From: Wolinella sp052173415
GTDB taxonomy: Bacteria > Campylobacterota > Campylobacteria > Campylobacterales > Helicobacteraceae
DNA: 27,702 nucleotides
Direction of reading: 5' to 3'
Assembly (NCBI GenBank): GCA_052173415.1
Contig: JBQMYQ010000022.1
Coordinates: 1 to 27,702 of the forward strand
The notes beneath the pieces were generated by a model. That model was not told the DNA's origin, did no database searches, and saw only the letters and a program-made list of their open reading frames with translations. Position numbers and translations under genes: made by a program. Of this stretch, positions 16,139 through 23,755 are shown one piece after another (the stretch's first letter is position 1; every line of letters begins with the position of its first letter).

Positions 16139-17122
16139 ATGAAAAAACGCGTATTTTCAGGCATACAGCCAACGGGCAATATTCACTTAGGAAATTACTT
16201 AGGTGCAGTAAAAAAATGGGTCGATTCCCAAGATGAGTTTGACAATATATTCTGTATAGTAAATTCACATGCTATAACAATCAAACAAGACCCCGCTACT
16301 TTAAGAGCCAAAACCTACGAACTCGCCGCTGTTTTGCTCGCGTGTGGAATCGATGCGGATAAGTCTAAGTTATTTATCCAGTCTGAGATAGACGAACATG
16401 CCGCGCTTGCGTGGATTCTTGAGTGCAATATCCCCATGGGCGATATGAGTCGCATGACGCAATTTAAAGACAAAAGCCAAAAAAATCCCAAAAACATCAA
16501 CACCGGGCTGTTTAACTACCCTGCCCTGATGGCGGCAGATATTTTGCTTTATAGAAGCGATTTTGTCCCTGTGGGCGAGGATCAGAAGCAGCACCTTGAG
16601 CTAACGCGTGATGTGGCGGAGCGGTTTAATCGCGATTATGGCGAGACTTTCACGATCCCAGAGCCCATGATTCCCAAAGTCGGCGCGCGAATCATGGGGC
16701 TAGATGACCCGAGCAAAAAGATGAGCAAAAGCGAAAACAAGCCAAATCACGGCATTGCGCTACTTGATTCCCCCGATGAGATTTTGAGAAAATTCAAAAA
16801 AGCGACGACCGATTCGCAAAATATCGTGCGTTTTGACCAAAATCAAGCGGGAATCTACAATCTCCTATCCATCTACCAAATCTTCACAAACAAATCGCGA
16901 GAGGCGATCGAGGCGGAGTTTGAGGGCAAGGGATATGGGGTGCTTAAAATCGCCGTAGCCGAGGCGGTCATCGAGGGGTTGCGCCCGATACAGGAGCGAT
17001 ATGCGCGCCTTGCAAACGACCAAACCTACCTGCGTGAAATCCTCACAAACAGCGCAGAGCACGTCCGAGCCATCGCGCAAGAGACCTACCAAGAGGCAAA
17101 AAAGCGCGTGGGACTCATCTAG
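16139..17122 (+). CDS. trpS: tryptophanyl-tRNA synthetase
   Basis: 327 residues, standard length. Class I signatures are present: GNIHLGNYLGA (HIGH-like, 13-23) and KMSKS at 194-198. FSGIQPTG at the N-terminus and NYPALMAADILLY are TrpRS-specific. It charges tRNA-Trp in the cytosol. The start is 3 bases after the bioC stop, so both are probably cotranscribed. The first 200 bases are noticeably more AT-rich than the rest of the gene. The gene is followed by 240 bases without a convincing ORF. Confidence 0.96.
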   Translation: MKKRVFSGIQPTGNIHLGNYLGAVKKWVDSQDEFDNIFCIVNSHAITIKQDPATLRAKTYELAAVLLACGIDADKSKLFIQSEIDEHAALAWILECNIPMGDMSRMTQFKDKSQKNPKNINTGLFNYPALMAADILLYRSDFVPVGEDQKQHLELTRDVAERFNRDYGETFTIPEPMIPKVGARIMGLDDPSKKMSKSENKPNHGIALLDSPDEILRKFKKATTDSQNIVRFDQNQAGIYNLLSIYQIFTNKSREAIEAEFEGKGYGVLKIAVAEAVIEGLRPIQERYARLANDQTYLREILTNSAEHVRAIAQETYQEAKKRVGLI

Positions 17123-17317
17123 GATTCCCGCCTTTTTGCGCGCTACAGCTAAATAGGGTGCAAAATATGCCGCGCTGGGGCGTTACCGGTGAGTTCCCTT
17201 TGGATTCCCGCGCAAGATTGACACCTCTCCTCATTTAAGGAAATAAGCCTCACAAATCGTGAGAAGCCGATAGTATAGGGATTTATAGCGCGGTGGTTAT
17301 AAAAAAGTGTAATGTGA

Positions 17318-17323
17318 TACAAT
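17318..17323 (+). promoter_or_regulatory. -10 box of the phase-variable OMP gene
   Basis: TACAAT in GTGATACAATGACC, a good vegetative -10. Transcription would start near 17330, leaving a 35-base leader that contains the T8 tract and GGAGG. Confidence 0.5.
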
Positions 17324-17345
17324 GACCCCGCCATTTTGGCAAAAA

Positions 17346-17353
17346 TTTTTTTT
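17346..17353 (+). repeat. T8 tract directly before the OMP ribosome binding site
   Basis: Eight T preceded by A5 and followed at once by GGAGG (17354-17358). It sits in the 5' leader, so length changes would not shift the frame but could alter leader folding or initiation. T/A tracts near promoters of Helicobacter adhesin genes act as volume controls. Confidence 0.6.
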
Positions 17354-17364
17354 GGAGGTTTTAC

Positions 17365-17992
17365 ATGAAACGACTTTTGATTGTGGCTCTGCTTCTTAGC
17401 GGCTCTCTGCTAGCAGATGAGCAAGTAGCGGGGGGGGGGGGGTACCCCAAAAGTAGAAAAGCTTGAAGGCTATTTTGTAGGGATTAACACAGGATTCATG
17501 AGCTCTGAGGGGATTTTCCTGCTAGGGAGGAGCTTTGAAAAATCATCGCAGAAAGAAAGCTCAAGGGATATTGAGCTCAAAGTAGGGAAGTATAAGTCGT
17601 TCGGCGATCATAATAGTTGGTGGCATCGATTATACCTCGTCTACCGTGATATCAGCGGAATCAAGGATACCAAGAGCTCCGCAATTGCTTTAGGAATCAC
17701 CCTAATAACAAAAAAACTAAACGAACGGCTACCGCTGCGGGGGTTTGTTGATGTACGCTCTGGTCTAGGGAGGATTGCAATTGAGGGAATCACGGATGAT
17801 ACCTATGGTCTCGTTGGGGGCTTTGGTGCTGGAGGAATCTACGACCTAGGTTCATACGGAGAGATTGAGCTTGGTATAAGGTACAATGTGGAGACTTTCT
17901 CTGATGTTGAAGTCAAGGGGAGAGGTCGTACCCTTGGTCAAATTGGTTATGAGCATACCGGATTCTCACTTGGCTACAACTACAAATTCTAG
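17365..17992 (+). CDS. small outer-membrane beta-barrel protein, phase-variable, OFF in this sequence
   Basis: The ATG at 17365 has GGAGG six bases upstream and begins a strong signal peptide (MKRLLIVALLLSGSLLA, then DEQVA). The frame then enters a G13 tract and ends at TGA 17464-17466 after 33 codons. The other frame leaving the tract is open from GTPKVEKLEGYFVGINTGF to the TAG at 17990-17992. Removing one G joins the halves into a protein of about 208 residues; G12 (or G9, G15) is therefore ON and G13 OFF. The downstream part has alternating beta-strand patterns, Gly-rich turns and the C-terminal Phe signature (GYNYKF) of outer-membrane barrels. The family and the ligand were not recognised. 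It is monocistronic with its own promoter. The conservation of coding pattern after the tract argues against decay. Confidence 0.85.
17430..17442 (+). repeat. G13 contingency tract
   Basis: Thirteen consecutive G just after the signal-peptide region of the outer-membrane protein gene, followed by TACCCC. This is the strongest phase-variation signal in the window. Confidence 0.95.
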
Positions 17993-18020
17993 CGTTTTTA
18001 TCTCATGACCCACCCATGCG

Positions 18021-18049
18021 GGAATCGCCCTAAAATAGCGCGCGATTCC
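18021..18049. terminator. candidate bidirectional terminator hairpin from paired GGAATC motifs
   Basis: GGAATCGC (18021-18028) and GCGATTCC (18042-18049) are perfect 8-base inverted repeats around a 13-base loop, in the short gap between the convergent OMP gene and gpsA. There is no strong T-run on either side, so Rho-independent activity is uncertain, but location and symmetry fit a shared terminator made of inverted motif copies. Confidence 0.55.
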
Positions 18050-18059
18050 TGATAGAGAA

Positions 18060-18956
18060 CTAAACACGCCCCGAAGAGAGGAGATCCCTTAGGCTCTCTT
18101 TGGGGGCTTTACCTTGCAAAATCGCATAAACTTCGCGAGCAATCGGAGCGTGGATTTTACGCACTTTTGCAATCTGCGTAATCGCTTTAGCGGTCTTGAT
18201 TCCCTCAGCCACCTCGCCTAATTCACTCAAAATCCGCTCCAAACTCTTCCCCTCTGCAAGCCCGATTCCCACGCGATAGTTGCGCGAGAGTGTCGAACTG
18301 GACGTGAGGAAGAGATCACCCGCGCCTGAAAGTCCCAAAAATGTCTCGCTCCGTGCGCCAAAATGCTCGCCAAAACGCGCCATTTCCACAAGCCCGCGCG
18401 CAATCAAAGACGCCTTGGCATTCGCTCCAAGCATAAGCCCATCGCAGATTCCCCCCGCGATGGCGATGACATTCTTATATGCGCCACTCACCTCGCCACC
18501 AATCACGTCATCATCGACATAAAGACGAATATGTGTGGGGAAAAAGCTCGCCATCTCCGTAGCCAACGCGCGATTATACGAATGGATCGTAAGCGCACAA
18601 GGTAACCCCTCGCGCACCTCTTTGGCAAATGACGGACCTGCGAGGTAGGCGAGATTTTCACGAGGCAAAAACTCCTCAAAAATATCACTCAAAAGCGCGC
18701 CACTCCCTTCCTCGATTCCTTTACATGCGGCAAGAATGCACATATCTTTTGGGAGTTTAGCCTGCTTTAGCCACCCGCGCAGCGCACTTGAAGCAATCGC
18801 CACAATCAGGAATCGCGCAGAAGCACTCTCTTGTAGCGAGCATTGAGAAACCCCCTCGTGCTGGCTTCGCGAGACGATTTTCACCGAGCTTTTCAACGCG
18901 AGCACATGATAAAGCGCGCGCGCCCACGAACCTCCGCCGATGATTGCTATATCCAC
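18060..18956 (-). CDS. gpsA: glycerol-3-phosphate dehydrogenase [NAD(P)+]
   Basis: 298 residues, short compared with E. coli (about 339) but acceptable for the group. The N-terminal dinucleotide fold has IGGGSWARAL (6-15). LACKGIE, LAGPSFAKEV and the catalytic lysine in GAYKNVIAIAGGI (Lys161), then FLGLSGAGDLFLT and GVAEGIKTA-like sequence (EVAEGIKTA), are diagnostic. It reduces dihydroxyacetone phosphate to sn-glycerol-3-phosphate for phospholipid synthesis. The fingerprint ends in Ala rather than the usual Gly (GSWA for GSWG). It lies 14 bases after gatB and is likely cotranscribed. Confidence 0.95.
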   Translation of the reverse strand: MDIAIIGGGSWARALYHVLALKSSVKIVSRSQHEGVSQCSLQESASARFLIVAIASSALRGWLKQAKLPKDMCILAACKGIEEGSGALLSDIFEEFLPRENLAYLAGPSFAKEVREGLPCALTIHSYNRALATEMASFFPTHIRLYVDDDVIGGEVSGAYKNVIAIAGGICDGLMLGANAKASLIARGLVEMARFGEHFGARSETFLGLSGAGDLFLTSSSTLSRNYRVGIGLAEGKSLERILSELGEVAEGIKTAKAITQIAKVRKIHAPIAREVYAILQGKAPKESLRDLLSSGRV

Positions 18957-18970
18957 TGCTACGATTCCTG

Positions 18971-20407
18971 CTAACCTAAGCGACTTTTAAGCAGCTCATT
19001 GACTTTCGCGGGATTGACCCCTTTGGCACTCTTCATCACCTGCCCGACGAAAAAGCCAAAGAGCTTATCCTTGCCGGCTTTGTATTCCGCGACCTTATCG
19101 CCATTATTTGCCAGCACCTCATCAATCACCGCAAGAATCGCCCCATCATCGCTCACTTGTTTTAGTCCAAGCCGCTCGATCATCTCATCGATAATGCTTG
19201 GATTCCCGCCTTTCTCGCCCTCTTGAAGTAACGTATCAAGCAGCTCTTTAGCACTCTTGCCGCTAATACTCTCATCTTCGATTCTCTTCACAAGCTGCGC
19301 AAGCACAGGCGCGCTCACAGGGCTGTTATGCACGCCATTTTCGCCCTTAAGTCGCCCCAAAAGCTCCACACTAAGCCAGCTCACCGAGCCCTTAGCGGAC
19401 GCACCCAGCGCAATCATCTCCTCAAAATAGCGCGCCATCTCCACATCGGAAGTGATCACTTGCGCGTCATACTCTTTAAGCCCAAAATCGCGCACAAAAC
19501 GCGCGCATTTCTCATCGGGCAGCTCAGGAATCCTGCTTGATTCCTCCATGAGCTCCTCGCTGATATACACGGGGAGCAAGTCCGGGTCGGGGAAATACCG
19601 ATAATCCGCGCTCTCCTCCTTACCCCGCATGGAGCGCGTCACGCCCTTTTGGGTATCAAAGAGCCGCGTCTCCTGCACCACTTCGCTTGCATAATTCCCC
19701 TCTTCCCACGCCTCAATCTGCCGCGAAACTTCATATTCAATCGCTTTTTGGATGAAGCGGAAGCTGTTGAGATTCTTAATCTCAACCCGCGTATAAAGCT
19801 GAGAATCGCCCTTTGGACGGATTGATACATTCGCATCACAACGAAACGACCCCTCCTGCATATTCGCATCGCTAATCCCCAAATAGCGCACGATTGCATG
19901 AAGCTTTTTCAGATAGGCAATCGCCTCATCACTACTGCGCATATCAGGCTCGCTAACAATCTCTAAAAGTGGCGTGCATGCGCGGTTTAGATCGACTTTA
20001 GAGAACTCGCCCTCATGGATATTTTTCCCCGCGTCCTCCTCAAGATGCGCGCGCGTGATTCCTATCATTCGTCGCGCCCCATCAAGCTCGATCTCTAGCC
20101 CACCCTTGCCCACAATGGGAATCTCAAACTGCGAAATCTGATACGCCTTGGGTAAATCGGGATAGAAATAATTTTTGCGCGCAAAAACGGAATTTTGATT
20201 AATCTTCGCATGGACAGCTTTACCAAAGCTAATCGCCTTTTTGACCGCTTCGACATTCAGCACCGGAAGCGCACCGGGAAGCCCCAAACAGACGGGGCAG
20301 ACATTCTTATTCGGCTCATCGCCAAAGCTCGTCGGACACGAGCAGAAAATTTTCGTTTTAGTGTTTAGCTGGACATGGACTTCAAGCCCGATGATCGTTT
20401 CAAACAT
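18971..20407 (-). CDS. gatB: Asp-tRNA(Asn)/Glu-tRNA(Gln) amidotransferase subunit B
   Basis: 478 residues from the ATG at 20407, which has AGGA seven bases upstream; an in-frame TTG at 20428 is less likely. The N-terminus FETIIGLEVHVQLNTKTKIFC, then CPVCLGLPGALPVLN, KNYFYPDLPKAYQISQ and LEEDAGKNIHE are GatB hallmarks, with a C-terminal YqeY-like helical domain from about residue 330 carrying the end KGVNPAKVNELLKSRL. Part of GatCAB, which amidates misacylated tRNA; the group lacks some direct Asn/Gln synthetases and depends on it. gatA and gatC are not in the window. Confidence 0.97.
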   Translation of the reverse strand: MFETIIGLEVHVQLNTKTKIFCSCPTSFGDEPNKNVCPVCLGLPGALPVLNVEAVKKAISFGKAVHAKINQNSVFARKNYFYPDLPKAYQISQFEIPIVGKGGLEIELDGARRMIGITRAHLEEDAGKNIHEGEFSKVDLNRACTPLLEIVSEPDMRSSDEAIAYLKKLHAIVRYLGISDANMQEGSFRCDANVSIRPKGDSQLYTRVEIKNLNSFRFIQKAIEYEVSRQIEAWEEGNYASEVVQETRLFDTQKGVTRSMRGKEESADYRYFPDPDLLPVYISEELMEESSRIPELPDEKCARFVRDFGLKEYDAQVITSDVEMARYFEEMIALGASAKGSVSWLSVELLGRLKGENGVHNSPVSAPVLAQLVKRIEDESISGKSAKELLDTLLQEGEKGGNPSIIDEMIERLGLKQVSDDGAILAVIDEVLANNGDKVAEYKAGKDKLFGFFVGQVMKSAKGVNPAKVNELLKSRLG

Positions 20408-20482
20408 CGCTTTTCCTAATATTTTCAAAGGATTTTAGCGGGATTTTAACCTCTTTTTCCTGCGAGCAGATTAAGACACCAC

Positions 20483-20504
20483 GATTCCCCGCTGTTTGGG
20501 AATC
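20483..20504 (-). terminator. hairpin from inverted GATTCCC/GGGAATC after moaA
   Basis: GATTCCC (20483-20489) and GGGAATC (20498-20504) are a perfect 7-base inverted repeat with an 8-base loop, in the 117-base gap between the moaA stop and the gatB start. It lies 21 bases downstream of the moaA stop, where a terminator would sit, but no clear T-run follows on the minus strand. Candidate only. Confidence 0.5.
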
Positions 20505-20524
20505 TGCAGAGAATGAGGACGCGC

Positions 20525-21490
20525 TTATCCGCCCGTCTGATAAAACGCCCTCGCTGAGGTCTGATTTTCCTCCTCTTTCCACTCGTTTTTCTCCGGCTTA
20601 TTTGCGACCGCCGCAAAAAGCGCACGCCGCAAAAGCTCTTGATTGCGCGTTTTCATCGCCATTCTCACATCAATCGCGTCCTCAAAATAGAGGCATGGAA
20701 TAATCTTACCATCGCTGCTAATACGCACGCGGTTGCAGCTCTCGCAAAAATCATCATTGTGGGGCGCAATAATCCCAAACGCCCCGCCTCCGTCAAGTTC
20801 GTAGAGTTTCGCGGGACCAAACAGCTCCTTTTTACTCTCGCGAAAACTAAATCGCTCGCGCACACGATCCAAAATCTCCTGCTCTCTAAGCCCCACAGCT
20901 CCCTTATTTGCATGGGTGTTTTCCATAAATTCAATAAAGCGAATGAGAATCCCGCGCGCTTTTGCAAACTCAATAAGATCGGGAATCTCCTTGTCATTCA
21001 CACCTTTTAGTGGCACGGCATTGAGCTTCACACCAAGCCCCACAGCAAGTGCCGTGTCAATTCCCGCTAGGATTTGCGGGAGGACGTTCTTTTTTGAGAT
21101 GAGCTGCACCACTGCGGGATTGAGCGAATCAAGCGAAACATTAATGCGCCGCAGTCCCGCATTCTTGAGCCTTTGAGCGAAGTGCTTCAGGTAAAATCCA
21201 TTGGTCGTAAGCGCAATATCCACATGCGATCCATAGGCATGAATCCCTGCGATAAACTGATCCAAATTAGGACGCGTAAGTGGCTCGCCGCCAGTGATCC
21301 GGATCTTTTTCACCCCCTCATCAATAGCGATTTTTATAAGCTCCAAAAGCTCGGCAAAGGGCACATCATCATCATGATCGAAAAAGTCCTCAGGCGTTTC
21401 AGGCATACAATATTGACAGCGAAAATTGCATTTATTCGTAACCGAGACGCGGATGTAATCAACCCTCCGCCCAAACGCATCAATAAGCAT
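20525..21490 (-). CDS. moaA: GTP 3',8-cyclase, molybdopterin synthesis
   Basis: 321 residues. Radical-SAM cluster ligands Cys21, Cys25 and Cys28 (CNFRCQYC), RITGGEPL (SAM-binding GGEP), and the second cluster Cys249, Cys252 and Cys266 (CESCNRVRIS...PCL). It ends in Gly-Gly, the C-terminal tail MoaA needs for catalysis. It converts GTP to 3',8-cyclo-dihydro-GTP, the first step of molybdenum cofactor synthesis. The start ATG is preceded by AGGAATCCT, so its ribosome binding site is part of a GGAATC motif. It diverges from mobA, which is functionally linked. Confidence 0.97.
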   Translation of the reverse strand: MLIDAFGRRVDYIRVSVTNKCNFRCQYCMPETPEDFFDHDDDVPFAELLELIKIAIDEGVKKIRITGGEPLTRPNLDQFIAGIHAYGSHVDIALTTNGFYLKHFAQRLKNAGLRRINVSLDSLNPAVVQLISKKNVLPQILAGIDTALAVGLGVKLNAVPLKGVNDKEIPDLIEFAKARGILIRFIEFMENTHANKGAVGLREQEILDRVRERFSFRESKKELFGPAKLYELDGGGAFGIIAPHNDDFCESCNRVRISSDGKIIPCLYFEDAIDVRMAMKTRNQELLRRALFAAVANKPEKNEWKEEENQTSARAFYQTGG

Positions 21491-21521
21491 AGGATTCCTG
21501 TTTTATGGACTTTTTGGGGTT

Positions 21522-21527
21522 ATGATA
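21522..21527 (-). promoter_or_regulatory. -10-like box for moaA
   Basis: TATCAT on the minus strand, 32 bases before the moaA start, in GGTATCATAACC. A weaker match than the divergent mobA box. Confidence 0.35.
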
Positions 21528-21540
21528 CCTAAAATGTAGT

Positions 21541-21546
21541 TATAAT
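21541..21546 (+). promoter_or_regulatory. -10 box for mobA
   Basis: TATAAT in GTAGTTATAATTTC, 29 bases before the mobA ATG; start of transcription near 21553. Confidence 0.5.
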
Positions 21547-21574
21547 TTCTCATCTCCGCTAAGCGAGGAATGAT

Positions 21575-22168
21575 ATGAAAAAAAATGTGAAGTTTGAAAT
21601 ACCCTGCGTAATTTTAAGCGGCGGGAAAAGCTCTCGCATGGGACAAGATAAATCCCTACTTCCCTTTGGTGGATTCCCCACACTTGCGGAATATCAATAT
21701 AATCGATTGACTAAACTTTTTGAAAATGTATATATTTCGTGTAAAGAAGATTCAAAGTTCGGTTTTGAGGCGCAATTCATAAGGGACGATTCCTCGATTT
21801 TTGCCCCAAGCGTGGGAATCAAGCAGGCTTTTAATGCCTTGAAAAGCAAAGAGATATTTTTTATCACCATCGATACGCCCCTTTTAAGGGAATCGACCAT
21901 CATGCTTTTAGTCCAATCCGCACGGGAAAATCCCGATTCCCACGCGGTTTTGATACAAAGTGGCGAAAAACGACACTACCTGCTAGGAATCTACCGCTCC
22001 GCCATTTTGCCAAAAATTAAGCACCATCTTGCGGAAAAAAACTACAAAATATCTGCACTACTCTGCGAAAACTCTACAAAATATGTAGTGTTACAAGAGA
22101 GCGATGAATTTTGCAATCTGAACACGCAAGCGGAGTATGAGCACGCTCTAGGGCTCGGGCTTTTCTAA
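21575..22168 (+). CDS. mobA: molybdenum cofactor guanylyltransferase
   Basis: 197 residues. The nucleotide-binding loop LSGGKSSRMGQDKSLLPF (14-31) is the MobA signature, and ITIDTPLL carries the metal-binding Asp of the family. It attaches GMP to molybdopterin, giving the MGD cofactor used by DMSO-reductase-type enzymes. It is paired with moaA across a divergent promoter. The ATG is followed directly by A8 (21578-21585), which encodes MKKN and is a possible slippage site. The gene is more AT-rich than its neighbours. Its 3' end overlaps the convergent thioredoxin-like gene by 21 bases. Confidence 0.93.
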   Translation: MKKNVKFEIPCVILSGGKSSRMGQDKSLLPFGGFPTLAEYQYNRLTKLFENVYISCKEDSKFGFEAQFIRDDSSIFAPSVGIKQAFNALKSKEIFFITIDTPLLRESTIMLLVQSARENPDSHAVLIQSGEKRHYLLGIYRSAILPKIKHHLAEKNYKISALLCENSTKYVVLQESDEFCNLNTQAEYEHALGLGLF

Positions 22169-22540
22169 AAATTCCAAAAACTGCTCCACGTTCATAAAGC
22201 CATACCGACCGCCCACCAATTCCCCATCGGGAGAAAAGTAAAAAAAGGTTGGTGTAGAACGCACCTGCGCCTGCAACACGCTAGGAAGCGGACTATTCTC
22301 CTTATCCACATCAATGTAAAGCACTTTTGAAAGCGCGCTTTGCACGCGGGAATCGGGGATTACCTTTTCGCGCATGCGGTCGCAATAATGGCATGCTATC
22401 GAGCCGACCATGACCACAAGGGGCTTTTTCGTGCTTTTAGCTTGCGCACTCATCTTATCAAAAACAACAGAAAAATCCTCAGCTAGGCTTGGGATTCCCG
22501 CCATCAAAACCCATACAAAAATCAAAAAGATTCTCTTCAT
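22148..22540 (-). CDS. periplasmic thioredoxin-fold protein
   Basis: 130 residues. Signal peptide about 1-20 (MKRIFLIFVWVLMAGIPSLA). The mature part has the redox motif CHYC in GSIACHYCDRMREKV, and the cis-Pro region VRSTPTFFYF, so it is a thioredoxin-fold oxidoreductase of the small Thioredoxin_7/SoxW-like type. It probably acts in the periplasm, reducing or carrying disulfides (for example in cytochrome c maturation). The start has AAGGAG seven bases upstream. It overlaps the end of mobA and diverges from flhB, so it forms its own short transcription unit. Confidence 0.8.
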   Translation of the reverse strand: MKRIFLIFVWVLMAGIPSLAEDFSVVFDKMSAQAKSTKKPLVVMVGSIACHYCDRMREKVIPDSRVQSALSKVLYIDVDKENSPLPSVLQAQVRSTPTFFYFSPDGELVGGRYGFMNVEQFLEFLEKPEP

Positions 22541-22557
22541 CGTTGCTCCTTTTAGGA

Positions 22558-22563
22558 TAGAAT
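22558..22563 (+). promoter_or_regulatory. -10-like box for flhB
   Basis: TAGAAT in GGATAGAATTTTAG, 24 bases before the flhB start, in a 46-base divergent gap. A vegetative promoter fits an early flagellar gene; no sigma-54 or sigma-28 site was seen. Confidence 0.4.
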
Positions 22564-22586
22564 TTTAGCCAAAAACGGCAGAAATT

Positions 22587-23651
22587 ATGGCAGACGAAGA
22601 AGAAAAAACCGAAGAGCCCAGTAGTAAAAAAATCGAAAAAGCGCGCGAGGAGGGTAATGTCCCAAAAAGTCCCGAATTAGTCGGATTCTTCGGACTTACT
22701 ACGGGGTTAGTGCTCATCTTTTTCCTCTTTCATTATTGGGTGAGCGGCACGGGCAAGGTCTTTCACAGTGTGATGCCCTTTTTCCACGAAGATCTTGGAC
22801 GTAAAGATGTCATCTCGCTCGCAATCTCCATCGCACTGGAGTATTTTTTGCTCGTGATTCCCGTATTTATCGCGCTTGTGATTGTAGGTATCATTGGGAA
22901 TGTCAGCCAGTTCGGATTCCTCCTAAGCCCCAAGGCGATCTCGCCGAAATTCTCAAAACTTAACCCCATTTCTGGCTTCAAAAACCTCTTCTCGCTCAAA
23001 AAGCTCCTCGAGGGCGCACTGCTCACGACCAAAGTGCTCGCCGCGTTTGGGATTGGCTTTTGGGTATTTTTGTCTTTTATTGGCGAGCTCACGACCGTCG
23101 CGCTTTTTCCACTCTTTGATCAGATGCGCTGGCTCGGTGAAAAAGCCCTGATTCTCGTGGGAATCCTGCTTCTATTTTTCTTTGTCATGTCGATGATCGA
23201 CCTTGCAATCAAGCGTTATCAATATTTCAAAAGTCTGCGCATGACCAAACAAGAGGTCAAAGATGAGTTTAAGCAAATGGAGGGGAATCCAGAAATCAAG
23301 CGCAAAATCCGTCAGATGATGATGCAAGCGGCGATGAAGCGCATGATGCAGCAGCTCCCCAGTGCGGATGTCGTCATCACAAACCCTACTCATTACGCCG
23401 TTGCGCTCCGCTACGACCCGAGCAAAGAGCATGCACCGCGAGTATTAGCCAAGGGGGTCGATCATCTCGCGCTTCGAATTAAGGAGATTGCGCGTGAGCA
23501 TGATATTCACATCGTCGAGAATCGCTCCCTCGCGCGCGAGCTTTATAGAAGCGTCGATGTCGATAAGGAGATTCCTCATACGCTTTTTCAAGCCGTCGCG
23601 GAAATTATTGCTTATGTGCATAGCATCAATAAGAATAAAAATTCCATTTAG
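22587..23651 (+). CDS. flhB: flagellar export protein FlhB
   Basis: 354 residues. The polar N-terminus EEEKTEEPSSKKIEKAREEG is typical, followed by four membrane segments (about 31-52, 80-105, 145-170, 186-206) and a cytoplasmic C-terminal domain with the autocleavage motif NPTH at 266-269. It is part of the flagellar type III export gate, and cleavage between Asn and Pro switches export from hook to filament substrates. The neighbourhood mobA-flhB matches what I recall from H. pylori. Confidence 0.97.
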   Translation: MADEEEKTEEPSSKKIEKAREEGNVPKSPELVGFFGLTTGLVLIFFLFHYWVSGTGKVFHSVMPFFHEDLGRKDVISLAISIALEYFLLVIPVFIALVIVGIIGNVSQFGFLLSPKAISPKFSKLNPISGFKNLFSLKKLLEGALLTTKVLAAFGIGFWVFLSFIGELTTVALFPLFDQMRWLGEKALILVGILLLFFFVMSMIDLAIKRYQYFKSLRMTKQEVKDEFKQMEGNPEIKRKIRQMMMQAAMKRMMQQLPSADVVITNPTHYAVALRYDPSKEHAPRVLAKGVDHLALRIKEIAREHDIHIVENRSLARELYRSVDVDKEIPHTLFQAVAEIIAYVHSINKNKNSI

Positions 23652-23755
23652 CCCCTTATCTAGCCTTAAAAAGGGCTCTGATACAATCCACGAAGTTTTC
23701 TTTTTAGGACATTTATTTATGGAAATCGCACCAAAAATATAATTGAAAGGTTATC
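23652..23755 (+). promoter_or_regulatory. flhB 3' hairpin and promoter of the M23 gene
   Basis: 104 bases. A bulged hairpin AGCCCCTT/AAGGGCT (23650-23677) follows the flhB stop but has no T-run, so it is a weak terminator candidate. It is followed by a -10 box TACAAT at 23682-23687 (CTGATACAATCC). Transcription would start near 23694, with a 60-base leader and AAAGG before the ATG at 23756. This promoter probably drives the M23-minC-lpxC-tsaB chain. Confidence 0.45.

Larger units (their letters stand above)
17123..17364 (+). promoter_or_regulatory. trpS-OMP intergenic region
   Basis: 242 bases. It holds two copies of the GATTCCC motif (17122-17128 and about 17203-17209), a small perfect hairpin CTCAC-AAATC-GTGAG at 17249-17263, the promoter of the outer-membrane protein gene near the right end, and the T8 tract. 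A 61-codon minus-strand frame across it is not convincing. No known RNA family was recognised. Confidence 0.4.

Noticed and set aside
16206..16213. A7 runs in trpS as phase-variation tracts.
   Set aside because: Too short and in an essential gene; common in AT-rich lysine codons.
17160..17275. Resemblance to a cobalamin riboswitch core (CCGGTGA ... CCCGCGCAA ... GAAGCC).
   Set aside because: The match depends on the frequent GATTCCCGC motif; the downstream gene is an outer-membrane protein with its own promoter inside the region, and the conserved B12-box order is not complete.
17149..17334. 61-codon minus-strand frame with CQSC in the trpS-OMP gap.
   Set aside because: No ribosome binding site, overlaps the OMP promoter, and no protein family recognised; more likely chance.
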